Origin: a virus
Length of the DNA stretch: 53,782 nt
IMG/VR virus record: IMGVR_UViG_3300034375_007338
Span: 1 to 53,782 of that record
Direction: 5' to 3' (one strand)
Positions 1 to 7,119 of this stretch are shown in pieces. The first letter of the stretch is position 1, and each line of letters starts with the position of its first letter. The notes under the pieces are model-generated. The model saw nothing but the letters and a program-made list of their open reading frames with translations. It ran no database searches and was not told where the DNA came from. The position numbers and the translations under genes are program-made.

Positions 1-299
1 CTACCCTTAGCTTGTTCGAGACGCTCAATAGTAATACTATCGGTCCCCCTAGCCAAACCACTAGTGCGACTAGTCCGCAACGGGTTAGGGTTCGGGACTA
101 GTTGCGTGTCGAGGAGGTCCTCGTCCTGGTAGACGAGATCCTTCGTGGTCTTCGTCCACCTGGAGGCTTGGGTCAGAACGGCATCGCGCTCATCCAGGAT
201 GAGATGGTCGGCAGCGTGAAGGAGCCCCAGGACGACGTGAAGGTCGTCGGCACACTTCACGGCATGCTCGTTATTCAGAACACGGATCAAGTCTACTGC
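1..299. repeat. left copy of near-identical 299-bp terminal direct repeat
   Basis: This segment aligns without gaps to 53484-53782. I count 11 mismatches, at 105, 111, 114, 120, 138, 165, 240, 249, 252, 258 and 264. The overlap implies a circular or terminally redundant molecule of about 53,483 bp. The two ends are not identical, so they are not simply the same reads placed twice. Confidence 0.95.
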
Positions 300-434
300 C
301 TGCGGGATAAGATCGTGCGCGTAGTCTAATGGCTTGCCCTCTTTAATAGTGTCCTGGACGGTGTCTAGCACGCGCTGCAGCGTCTCCTGGATGGCTTCGT
401 GGTAGTCGGCGCAGGTGAGGTCTTCGGCTTTCAT
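1..434 (-). CDS. hypothetical protein, N-terminal part (continues at 53453-53782)
   Basis: The gene runs off the left end of the window. Joining it to the right end across the terminal repeat gives a 154-residue protein that starts at ATG 434-432 and stops at 53453. It is mostly alpha-helical, acidic and soluble, with no signal peptide or membrane segment, and its C-terminus is rich in Ser, Thr and Arg. I do not recognise the family. Coding status is well supported because the two overlapping copies differ only at third codon positions and encode the same residues. No strong Shine-Dalgarno sequence precedes the start. The stop overlaps the start of a 35-residue membrane protein (53349-53456), so the two are probably cotranscribed. 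Confidence 0.85.
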   Translation of the reverse strand, partial: MKAEDLTCADYHEAIQETLQRVLDTVQDTIKEGKPLDYAHDLIPQAVDLIRVLNNEHAVKCADDLHVVLGLLHAADHLILDERDAVLTQASRWTKTTKDLVYQDEDLLDTQLVPNPNPLRTSRTSGLARGTDSITIERLEQAKG

Positions 435-614
435 GGTGGCTAATGGTAGGGCAAGCAAAATCGCTCGCATGTACATGGTAGCACACTTCGCGGCCTTTTT
501 GGGGCGGCAAAGTCAAAAATGCCTATAGGGATTTCCCTAGTGTATTATTGTGAGATTGTGGCTCCGCTCCTGGTGAATTATGGTAGGCGCAAAAAGTTAG
601 GGGCACTATTGAAT

Positions 615-710
615 AGCAAGCGGCAACTCTTAGCGGCTAGCAAGCGGCAACTCTTAGCGGCTAGCAAGCGGCAACTCTTAGCGGCTAGCAAGCGGCAACT
701 CTTAGCGGCT
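615..710. repeat. four perfect tandem copies of a 24-bp unit
   Basis: The unit AGCAAGCGGCAACTCTTAGC plus GGCT occurs four times without change (615-638, 639-662, 663-686, 687-710), followed directly by AGCTAA. The unit length is a multiple of three, so an open frame from 519 to 716 crosses it and would encode four SKRQLLAA repeats, but I see no other support for coding. The identity of the copies suggests recent expansion by slippage or unequal recombination. Confidence 0.95.
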
Positions 711-767
711 AGCTAATACGTTAGTGGCTTCCCACTTCGGCGCGCTCCTGGTGCTCGGGCTCCTGGT

Positions 768-810
<43 letters not shown>

Positions 811-870
811 TGCGTGGTAATGGGGACCGACCTAGACCTTTACAGACCTAGACCGATCCCCGACCTACCA

Positions 871-1173
871 CTAGGCGGTCTCTTGCTCCTGGAGCGCGCA
901 TGCTCGCAGGAACTCCAGCGTCTCCAGGATCTTCTCCTTGCTGCCCTTGATCCCGAAGTAAGCCTTCACGTCCTTCAATCGCCAATGGCGATGGGGCTTC
1001 ATGCCGTGACTGCAGAACATCCTCAAGTCGCGCACGCTGCAAAGCAGGTTCCACGTCGGCCAATCGAACTTCTTCGATCCGCCATCAATGAGAAGGTCGA
1101 ACGTCTGTTCGGCGTCGTCCAGGCCAGCCCAGAAAGGAGCGGAGAAGTCGAAATCTTTCGAAGTGAATTCCAT
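871..1173 (-). CDS. hypothetical protein, 100 aa
   Basis: The start is coupled to the upstream minus-strand gene through a TGATG overlap at 1171-1175, which supports translation of both as one operon. The protein has no membrane segment. It has an aromatic N-terminal half (FW and WPTW motifs) and a Lys/Glu-rich helical C-terminus. No family is recognised. The plus-strand open frames over the same bases are shadows. Confidence 0.75.
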   Translation of the reverse strand: MEFTSKDFDFSAPFWAGLDDAEQTFDLLIDGGSKKFDWPTWNLLCSVRDLRMFCSHGMKPHRHWRLKDVKAYFGIKGSKEKILETLEFLRACALQEQETA

Positions 1174-1388
1174 CAGAGAAGCCCCCTCGCTTTCGCGACT
1201 TCAGCGAACATCGAACTGTCGGCAGCCTGGACAGCGACGAACTCTTCGAAAGCTGAAGCCACGTCCCATCCCTCATCGAAGAAATCGCGATAGAAGAAGA
1301 GGTCGGGGAAATCGTGGAGCCCCATGCCGAATTCGGCAGAGATCATGCCGTCCAGGCGAGTAACCCATTCCTTGAATTTCATTCTCAT
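1173..1388 (-). CDS. hypothetical protein, 71 aa
   Basis: This is the first gene of a two-gene minus-strand operon with the 100-aa gene. Start candidates are ATG at 1388 and ATG at 1382; I chose the first. The protein is acidic with a Phe/Tyr/Asp-rich middle and an Ala-rich helical C-terminus, and is predicted soluble. The family is unknown. The hairpin array lies directly upstream, so promoter elements for this operon should sit at about 1390-1450. Confidence 0.75.
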   Translation of the reverse strand: MRMKFKEWVTRLDGMISAEFGMGLHDFPDLFFYRDFFDEGWDVASAFEEFVAVQAADSSMFAEVAKARGLL

Positions 1389-1479
1389 GTCTGAATAGTG
1401 GTAGGAGCGAGCCCGATTGGCTCGCCGTTGCCCCTATTCTAGCGTCCCTGCGAGGGGTTGCAAGGGTTCGGGAGCAAAA

Positions 1480-1909
1480 AATACCCCCTAGGATTCCCCT
1501 AGGGGTTTTCCCTAGGGTTGCCGCCGAAATCGCTGCGCGATTTCCCCTAGGGGTTTTCCCTTAGGGGAACCGACCTAGGGATCCTCCGACCTATCGCTAC
1601 GCGATTTCCCCTAGGGGTTTTCCCCTAGGGGTTCCGACCTAGTCCGACTGGGGATTTCCCCGAATCGCTACGCGATTTCCCCTAGGGGTTTTCCCCTAGG
1701 GGTTTCGACCTAGTCCGACTGGGGATTTCCCCAGGCAGGGAAAATCGCTTCGCGATGGGGTTTTCCCCTAGGGGTTTCTCCTCAGCCGACCGAGACTTTC
1801 CCTATTAGGGAAAATCGCTTCGCGATGGGGTTTTCCCCTAGGGGTTTTCCCATAGACGACCAAGAAATACCCCACCCAGGGAAATACCTGAGTGGGGTAG
1901 GGGAAAGCC
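1480..1909. repeat. left half of hairpin/palindrome array
   Basis: Five imperfect units of about 64-79 bp. Each has a small hairpin with a three-base loop: stem ATCGC/GCGAT, extended to AAATCGC/GCGATTT at 1527-1543. Hairpins start near 1527, 1593, 1663, 1744 and 1814, with loops TGC, TAC, TAC, TTC and TTC. A CCCCTAGGGG palindrome follows; in three units it is followed by TTTT and a second copy or variant, which together can fold into a 10-bp hairpin (arms 1544-1553/1558-1567, 1608-1617/1622-1631, 1679-1688/1693-1702). No gene is seen here. Confidence 0.85.
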
Positions 1910-2170
1910 CTAGCTTGTTTTTTGCTGGAGCTTCAGGGCCTTCTCAAGTTCTTGGCGAGTGAAGTTAGTCACCTTCTCCTCTCGCTTCCCGTAACGGACT
2001 TGAATACTGACAAGCCCCTTCTCCATATGGAGAAGTTCGGGGACCGTTGTATAGGTCGATCCCCACGGCGTATTAATGACGAAGTCTTTCGGCTCGATCA
2101 TGTCCGTCAGGAGCGCCTTCTTCGAATTGTAGACACGCCCATAAGCAGGCGAGAAATTTGCGAATCGCAT
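1910..2170 (-). CDS. hypothetical protein, 86 aa, embedded in the hairpin array
   Basis: The frame stays open upstream to 2248, giving 112 aa, but I prefer ATG 2170-2168. The residues before it are of low quality and overlap repeat-like DNA. The protein is basic at the C-terminus (Lys, Gln) with a beta-rich middle. No Cys motif or membrane segment is present, and I do not recognise the family. It lies between the two halves of the repeat array and is the only gene inside it. If transcribed from upstream on the minus strand, the left half of the array would be its 3' untranslated region. Confidence 0.65.
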   Translation of the reverse strand: MRFANFSPAYGRVYNSKKALLTDMIEPKDFVINTPWGSTYTTVPELLHMEKGLVSIQVRYGKREEKVTNFTRQELEKALKLQQKTS

Positions 2171-2329
2171 AGTTTGAAGTGGTGGGGAGTCGCCGGAGTG
2201 GCGATCTCGAAGATCAAATTGTACGGCGAAATCAAGGCTAGGAGACATAAAAAAATGGTATCTATTTTTAGGGGGTTACCCGTAGGTCACTAAGGGAGGG
2301 TTTTCCGTTTGGCGTGGTCCGGGTTTACC

Positions 2330-2840
2330 CGTAGTGTCAAGAGGGCTTTCCCTAGTTCAAGGGTATGACCTAGACCGACCCTGGTTCTCCCCGAAGTCGC
2401 AGAGCGACTTCCCCTAGGGGAAGTCCCGTAGGTGCATCGACTGGGGTTTTCCCCGAATCGCAAAGCGATTTCCCCTAGAGGTTTTCCCTTAGGGGAACCG
2501 ACCTAAGGGTTCCCCGACCTATCGCAAAGCGATTTCCCTTAGGGGTTTTCCCCTAAGGGGTCCGACCTATCGCAAAGCGATTTCCCCTAGGGGTTTTCCC
2601 TTAGGGGGTCCGACCTAGCTTCGCTAGGGTTTTCCCCTAGGGGTTTACCCATAGGCCGACCAGACTTCCCCCACCCTGGGGAAATCCCCTATGGGGCTAT
2701 GGGTAACTCCGTACCCGCTACAGGGAAAACCCCTAGGGGTTTATACTGTTAACAGACCCGACTTTCCCCTAGGGGAAATTACCTATTGGGCTATGGGTAA
2801 TTACCTATTGACACTACGGGTTTACCCATAGCCACATAAG
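2330..2840. repeat. right half of hairpin/palindrome array
   Basis: Five more units of about 45-64 bp. The small stems are GAAGTCGC/GCGACTTC (2393-2411, loop AGA), AATCGC/GCGATT (2456-2470, loop AAA), ATCGC/GCGAT (2521-2533 and 2569-2581, loop AAA) and CCTAGC/GCTAGG (2614-2628, loop TTC). A perfect 20-bp palindrome sits at 2406-2425. The pair 2536-2545 (CCCTTAGGGG) and 2550-2559 (CCCCTAAGGG) is exactly complementary across a TTTT loop. Weaker copies and a 12-bp direct repeat (2777-2788, 2799-2810) follow. Confidence 0.85.
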
Positions 2841-3461
2841 GGAGACCACCTACCAAAATAGGGACAACCCTTAGGGGTCAACCCTTACGTCTGAAACGCT
2901 CTGTGTTGGCCTGTGTTGGACGCTGGCCCGAACGTGGGCTAGGACCCTCAGACGAGACGAACGTCGATTTCTATGGGTATTCCCTATGTTTCGAGCGCCT
3001 GGCTATGGGTAATCCCCTAGGGGCAAGAGGGCTTACCCTGGAACGGGCCGGAACGGGCCGGAAGTGTTCCGGAGTGCCTCATTTTGATAAATAGCTATTG
3101 TTATTCATTAAACATAGCTACTAGTTACTAGTTATTTGTTACTAGTCTAATGTTTGTATATGCCATGCGGAACGGTCTAGAATAAATATAATTATTAATG
3201 AAAACCGCCCTGGAGACCATGCCAGTAACGATTTAGCCACCGCAGATCATACTAGGAACGGAACACCCCGCTCCCCCTTTTCTCTAAGAGAAAGAATAAA
3301 TATATATATACAACTAACCTATAGCATATAGCCCAGATCCGATCGGCTAGACGGTCGTTCCGGTGTTCCAGGCGACGAGGGTATTCCCCTAGGTGAAAGC
3401 CCATCGACAGATTCTAGACTCGGTCCGCCCCGTTCCCCTGGATTATGGTACACTTTAAAGG
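2841..3461. other. non-coding, including an AT-rich tract; candidate origin region
   Basis: No credible gene is present. At 3041-3060 there is a tandem pair of GAACGGGCCG. From about 3080 to 3210 and 3285 to 3335 the DNA turns strongly AT-rich, with three TTACTAGT copies and a TATATATA run, in sharp contrast to the GC-rich genes. CGGAACGG-like motifs recur (near 3168, 3256, 4549 and 4574). An AT-rich tract beside repeats resembles a DNA-unwinding element of a replication origin; this is inference. Confidence 0.4.
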
Positions 3462-3479
3462 CTAGGCAATTTCGCCTAG
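3462..3479. promoter_or_regulatory. inverted repeat upstream of the GP88-like gene
   Basis: CTAGGC and GCCTAG face each other across a six-base spacer, ending 18 bases before the chosen ATG at 3498. The position suggests an operator or an mRNA hairpin near the ribosome binding region. TACACT and TAGTAT nearby could be -10 elements, but I cannot assign one. Confidence 0.45.
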
Positions 3480-3497
3480 TATTTGCTCTCTAATAAC

Positions 3498-4391
3498 ATG
3501 AATCAAAAAATTACGCGCCGCTCGGCGTGCCTGGATATTCGTACCCGTTGGTCTTCTATTGTCGATAACGCTATCGACAACGGTCTTCGGAAAACGCTAC
3601 GGGATAGCGCGATCGATGCACTACCTAAAGGCGACACGTTTAACCTGTCACGCCCAAACTCGAGTGCCAAGGTGGATAAGGGAAGAAAGATCGGTATCGA
3701 TACCTTGATCCTTTATCTATCGCCAGCGGGAGAAGCTGTTACTAGCACATTGTGCGAGGATAGCGTTCCCGCTTGTCGTGCACTTTGCCTAGGCCATAGT
3801 GCTGGGCGAATGATCATGACACCTAGCAAGCTTGCTAGGCTCTGGCGAACTGCACTATGGCTAGGCGATAGGGAAGCGTTTATTCGCTTGCTTATCATGG
3901 ACCTGGAATCGCTGGCACTATCGGCTAAGAAACGCGGACACGTTACGGCGTTCCGTTTCAACGGCTCTACCGATATTGAAGTTCCCGACGTTATCCGCTC
4001 CACTTGCGAGCGCCTGGGCGTTAATGGCTACGGCTATACTAAGTCGCTAGCTCGTGCTATGGCTTCGGTAGGTACTCGATACCCTTTGACGTTTTCCTTT
4101 TCGGGTAACGTGGACCGAGCACTAGTCGCTAGGGACCACGGAGCGAACGTCGCTATGGTATTTGATACCGCTGTCGGCCAAGAATTGCCGGACGCTATCG
4201 TTCTCGGGCACGAGCCCGTAGGCGTTATCGACGGCGATATTTCCGACGCTAGGTTCCTGGATCCGAAAGACGCAGACGGCCGAGGACTTATCGTCGGTCT
4301 ACGCTTCAAAAAGGCGAAGGCCATTGATAAGGGTCTGAAACAAGCTATCCGCTCCGGATGGGTTGTGGAAGCCGATAGGGTAGCCTTTTAG
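3498..4391 (+). CDS. GP88/DUF7227-like protein, 297 aa
   Basis: The pattern of motifs resembles the GP88/DUF7227 family of phage and plasmid proteins of unknown function. A Cys cluster lies near residues 86, 93 and 97 (CEDSVPACRALC). It is followed by an RFNGSTDI segment, a YGYTKS segment, a TFSFSGN strand, GANVAMVF, and a C-terminal DGD...FLDP...GLIVGL block. An in-frame TTG at 3483 could add five residues; ATG 3498 is preferred. The gene shows the same CTAG-rich base usage as the surrounding non-coding DNA, unlike the structural genes. It stands alone between a repeat-rich leader and a strong terminator. Its place beside the AT-rich tract suggests, without proof, a role linked to replication or repeat DNA. 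Confidence 0.7.
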   Translation: MNQKITRRSACLDIRTRWSSIVDNAIDNGLRKTLRDSAIDALPKGDTFNLSRPNSSAKVDKGRKIGIDTLILYLSPAGEAVTSTLCEDSVPACRALCLGHSAGRMIMTPSKLARLWRTALWLGDREAFIRLLIMDLESLALSAKKRGHVTAFRFNGSTDIEVPDVIRSTCERLGVNGYGYTKSLARAMASVGTRYPLTFSFSGNVDRALVARDHGANVAMVFDTAVGQELPDAIVLGHEPVGVIDGDISDARFLDPKDADGRGLIVGLRFKKAKAIDKGLKQAIRSGWVVEADRVAF

Positions 4392-4409
4392 GCTACCCAC
4401 TAAATAACA

Positions 4410-4437
4410 GGGGGACCCTACGGGGTCCCCTTTTTTC
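4410..4437 (+). terminator. rho-independent terminator after the GP88-like gene
   Basis: GGGGACCC (4411-4418) pairs with GGGTCCCC (4423-4430) across a TACG loop and is followed by six T. This is the clearest intrinsic terminator in the window. Confidence 0.9.
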
Positions 4438-4451
4438 GTTTCCGTCCGGCG

Positions 4452-4600
4452 GGAGCTGGAACCCGTCGCCCTGGAGCTGGAACCCATCGCCCTGGAGCTG
4501 GAACCCGACCCCCACGACCCCCACGACCCCTTGACTCGACCCGACCCCGGAACGGCAGACTCGACCCGACCCCGGAACGGCAGACTCGACCCGACCCCGG
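4452..4600. repeat. two adjacent sets of short tandem repeats
   Basis: First set: a 21-bp unit beginning GGAGCTGGAACCC (4452-4472, 4473-4493, partial at 4494-4511), then a CCACGACCC duplication. Second set: a 25-bp unit beginning ACTCGACCCGACCCC (4534-4558, 4559-4583, partial at 4584-4600) that contains CGGAACGG. The remainder to 4735 is non-coding and should hold the promoter of the following gene run. Apart from a short GAAGC/GCTTC hairpin near 4705 I see nothing else in it. Confidence 0.9.
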
Positions 4601-4735
4601 ACTGCGGGTTTACCCGAACCAGACTACAGACATAAAGCGCCCCGGAATTAGCTCCTGACTCTGTACACCTCTGGACCGTTTGCTAGACTGACCGAGTCGC
4701 TGAAGCATTCCGCTTCGGCCCAACTCCTACCTATC

Positions 4736-5143
4736 ATGCGAACCTACATCGCTCGCGGCTCCAACGCATGGAACGCCGCGACTAACAAGACGGAGGCGGT
4801 CATCCGCCTGATGGCCCGAGGGGTCTCCCTCGACAAGATCGCCCTGGTCTCCACCGAGGGCCGGGCCACGGTGGACTGGAACGGGTCCGTGAACTCGACC
4901 CAGAGCATCCGCGACGAGCGGCTCACCTTCGGTGAGTTGGCCGACGCCCTCTACGATCGGATGACGGACGTGCAGGAGGTCCTGGCCAAGCTCCTGGAGG
5001 ACGACGTGCTGGCCACGAAGGACTTCCCCACGTCGGCTCAGGACTACCTGGAGGAAGCCACGAAGCGCGTGGGGGACCTCGTGGACCATCCCATGAGCGA
5101 CCTGGAGTCGAACCTCCTGGAGAACGGGGAGGTGAAGTCGTGA
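4736..5143 (+). CDS. hypothetical protein, 135 aa (first gene of the early operon)
   Basis: This is the first gene of a long plus-strand run with almost no gaps. It starts at ATG 4736 after a non-coding leader. The N-terminal half is basic, with a possible small alpha/beta fold. The C-terminal half is a long acidic helix with heptad-like hydrophobic spacing. No catalytic motif, membrane segment or family is recognised. Its stop overlaps the next GTG start by four bases. As promoter-proximal gene of the run it could be an early host-takeover or regulatory protein, but that is position-based guesswork. Confidence 0.8.
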   Translation: MRTYIARGSNAWNAATNKTEAVIRLMARGVSLDKIALVSTEGRATVDWNGSVNSTQSIRDERLTFGELADALYDRMTDVQEVLAKLLEDDVLATKDFPTSAQDYLEEATKRVGDLVDHPMSDLESNLLENGEVKS

Positions 5144-5484
5144 GCCTCACGAACCGCTACATGGCCGATTGCAGTGGGGCCGTCAAGCCCGAGGTGGGCA
5201 TGCCCGCGACCCTGCTCTACTGGTCCGATCGGAAGCCCGCCACGGTCATCCGCGTCTCGCCCTCCGGGCGCGAGGTCGCGATCCAGCGCGACCGCTCCAC
5301 GCGGATCGACGACAACGGCATGTCGGAGGGACAGGTCTACGAGTACGAGCGCGACCCGGACGCCCTCGTGGAGGTCTTCACCCTTCGCAAGAACGGGCGC
5401 TGGGTCGAGAAGGGCAGGCGTATGGGCCAGGGCCTTCGCCTCGGCCTCGGCTACCGCGAGGAGTACTACGACTACTCGTTCTAG
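5140..5484 (+). CDS. conserved hypothetical protein, 114 aa
   Basis: A GTG start overlaps the preceding stop (GTGA). The order of motifs (YWSDRKPATVI, QRDRSTRIDDNGMSEGQ, YEYERDP, TLRKNGRWVEKG, and a C-terminal YYDYSF) matches a small conserved protein I recall from many phage and bacterial genomes, annotated only as hypothetical. The composition suggests a single beta-rich domain with many charged and aromatic residues. The function is unknown. It is followed by 120 non-coding bases with two hairpins. Confidence 0.8.
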   Translation: MSLTNRYMADCSGAVKPEVGMPATLLYWSDRKPATVIRVSPSGREVAIQRDRSTRIDDNGMSEGQVYEYERDPDALVEVFTLRKNGRWVEKGRRMGQGLRLGLGYREEYYDYSF

Positions 5485-5492
5485 ATCCCCAA

Positions 5493-5534
5493 GGGGGCCG
5501 GGCAGGCCCCCGCACCCGCCGCTCACCCGGCGGG
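5493..5534 (+). terminator. two adjacent GC-rich hairpins between early genes
   Basis: GGGGGCC (5493-5499) pairs with GGCCCCC (5505-5511), and CCCGCC (5515-5520) pairs with GGCGGG (5529-5534). Neither is followed by a T run, so they may be attenuators or mRNA-stabilising or processing structures rather than full terminators. Confidence 0.5.
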
Positions 5535-5606
5535 CGTCGCCTCCTGTCTGATGGAGGCCCCAGGCGCACGGACGCGCACCCTACCAACCCCTACCGCCCC
5601 GATCCG

Positions 5607-5822
5607 ATGATCACCATCCCCGCAGACGCCTACACCGGGCAGCTCGACCTGCTCCTGGCGGACGGCACCGTCGTCTACATGGACGGCTGCTCCCGCTGGC
5701 ACGCCGCCCACCCGGACGGCACCGAGACCTACCTGGGCCGCGCGGCCCACCTCAACCCCCCGTCCCTGTCTGGGGACGGCGGCTACGACTACGACACCTA
5801 CACCGAGAGGTTCGCCCGATGA
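5607..5822 (+). CDS. hypothetical protein, 71 aa
   Basis: ATG 5607 is the first in-frame ATG after the hairpins, and the longer upstream frame is a shadow of the previous gene. The stop overlaps the next start (ATGA at 5819-5822). The protein is acidic and aromatic, has repeated short beta-turn motifs (ADGTVVYMDG, PDGTETY), and ends in a Tyr/Asp-rich tail. Family unknown. Confidence 0.75.
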   Translation: MITIPADAYTGQLDLLLADGTVVYMDGCSRWHAAHPDGTETYLGRAAHLNPPSLSGDGGYDYDTYTERFAR

Positions 5823-6205
5823 AGCGCACCCCTTTCGTGACCCTGCACCGAGGCTCCGTGGAGGAGCCTATCTTCGACGCGCTGAAGAACGCCGAGGGCG
5901 TGCAGCCCGACCCGAACATCCTGAGCCCGAGAGGGCTCAAGGACCTGATGCTCCTCTACCTGGAGCCCGGCAGCCCCGACGTGCCCGCCTGGGCCGACGA
6001 GGTCTGCAACGGTGCGGGCAGCGCCTACCGTAACTCCGGGCCTTTCAAGCTCCGCGCGGTGAGCACCGCGTGCGGCCTAGACCTCAGCCTGGAGGTGAAC
6101 TCCAAGACCTCGCTTCACGCGCTCCTCTCTTTCGAGACCTTGCTGAAGGCGCTGGTCGAGGAAGGCAACGGATGCACCGTGATCGTCGACCACTTGGAGG
6201 ACTGA
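5819..6205 (+). CDS. hypothetical protein, 128 aa
   Basis: Translationally coupled to the previous gene by a four-base overlap. It looks like a mixed alpha/beta soluble protein with three Cys (CNGAG, ACGLD, GCTV) that are not arranged as a metal site. No recognised family or membrane segment. The next gene begins one base after the stop. Confidence 0.75.
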   Translation: MKRTPFVTLHRGSVEEPIFDALKNAEGVQPDPNILSPRGLKDLMLLYLEPGSPDVPAWADEVCNGAGSAYRNSGPFKLRAVSTACGLDLSLEVNSKTSLHALLSFETLLKALVEEGNGCTVIVDHLED

Positions 6206-6206
6206 C

Positions 6207-6443
6207 ATGCGATACCCCTACCGAGAGCCCCTTCACCGAGAAGCGACCGCCGTGTTCTGCAAGACGGCCCGCGCCATGGGGCACAAGCCCATCACCCGCC
6301 GCGCCAACTCCGTCATCGGGGTCTGGCTCAAGGACGGGCGCGACATCCCCGCGCTCGCGATCTACGAGGACGACCTGGGCAACTGGGTCATGCTCAACGA
6401 GAACGGCAAGGTCCACCAGTACACGCACGACGAGGTGGTCTGA
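6207..6443 (+). CDS. hypothetical protein, 78 aa
   Basis: A small soluble protein with a basic N-terminus and a beta-strand pattern (VIGVWLKDGRDIPALAIY, NWVMLNENGKVHQY) compatible with a small barrel. The stop is coupled to the next gene by TGATG. Function unknown. Confidence 0.75.
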   Translation: MRYPYREPLHREATAVFCKTARAMGHKPITRRANSVIGVWLKDGRDIPALAIYEDDLGNWVMLNENGKVHQYTHDEVV

Positions 6444-6589
6444 TGAAGCTCTTCGACCGCTTCGAGGAGGCCCGCCAGTGGGCCTTCGACAACCTCAAAG
6501 GCTACCCGGCCCACAGGGTAGTCTGGATCGAGTACCATTCCGCGTGGGCCGTTGAACTCTACCCTGATGGACCCCTGGAGCCACGATGA
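6443..6589 (+). CDS. small hypothetical protein, 48 aa
   Basis: The gene is supported by coupling on both sides: TGATG at its start and an ATGA overlap with the next start at 6586. The product is aromatic-rich (FDRFEEARQWAFDNL, VVWIEYHSAWAVELY) and has no membrane segment. Family unknown. Confidence 0.7.
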   Translation: MKLFDRFEEARQWAFDNLKGYPAHRVVWIEYHSAWAVELYPDGPLEPR

Positions 6590-6921
6590 CTGACCACGAC
6601 TTCACCTTTGAGCTGTGCGGAGCCTATTTCAAGGTCTCCTACAGCCTGACCCCGATGTGCCGCGAGACCGGGACCTCGGACCTGATCAATTCCTCGCTCC
6701 GCGTGGAGTGTACCGAGATCGAGGACCCCGACCTCGTAGCCCAGGAGCTGCTCGGGCTCCCCAAGGACCCGATGGACCCGAACCACGGAGACATCAAGCG
6801 CCCGGACGGTGAATCGTTCCACCAGGGCGAGGACTTCTACGAGTCCGTGCTCCTGGCCGTGGACGCCGAGCTTGACCGCGAGGGCGACCTGTTCGACCGT
6901 GTCGTGGAGGCTGGCTGGTGA
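6586..6921 (+). CDS. hypothetical protein, 111 aa
   Basis: An acidic soluble protein. The N-terminal beta-rich segment (FTFELCGAYFKVSYSL) is followed by an Asp/Pro-rich loop and a C-terminal acidic helix. The GTG start of the next gene overlaps its end by four bases. No recognised family. Confidence 0.75.
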   Translation: MTDHDFTFELCGAYFKVSYSLTPMCRETGTSDLINSSLRVECTEIEDPDLVAQELLGLPKDPMDPNHGDIKRPDGESFHQGEDFYESVLLAVDAELDREGDLFDRVVEAGW

Positions 6922-7118
6922 TTCACCGATACCAACCCGTCATGCTCCGATGTGACGGCGAGACGCCTGACGAGACCGACTGGAAGATCTCTCCCTACGG
7001 GGCCGAAGAGCCCGACCGGGAGTGCTACTGGGTCCCCTCGTTCGAGGAGGCCCTGGAAGAACTCAAGTATTGGCGAGAGTGGCACGTTGCCAACCCCGAC
7101 CCCGACCCCCTGAATTGA
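6918..7118 (+). CDS. hypothetical protein, 66 aa
   Basis: GTG start overlapping the previous stop. The product is acidic, rich in Trp, Tyr and Glu, and ends in NPDPDPLN. The following protein ends in the closely similar NPDPDLN, so the two C-termini may share a short duplicated DNA segment. Family unknown. Confidence 0.75.
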   Translation: MIHRYQPVMLRCDGETPDETDWKISPYGAEEPDRECYWVPSFEEALEELKYWREWHVANPDPDPLN

Positions 7119-7119
7119 C

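Noticed and set aside
519-716. Open frame with four SKRQLLAA repeats
   Set aside because: It is produced by the 24-bp tandem repeat; the non-repeat part has no protein-like signal and no ribosome site.
2903-3094. Open frame of 63 codons in the repeat region
   Set aside because: No ribosome site; it crosses the tandem GAACGGGCCG pair and palindromes; composition is not protein-like.
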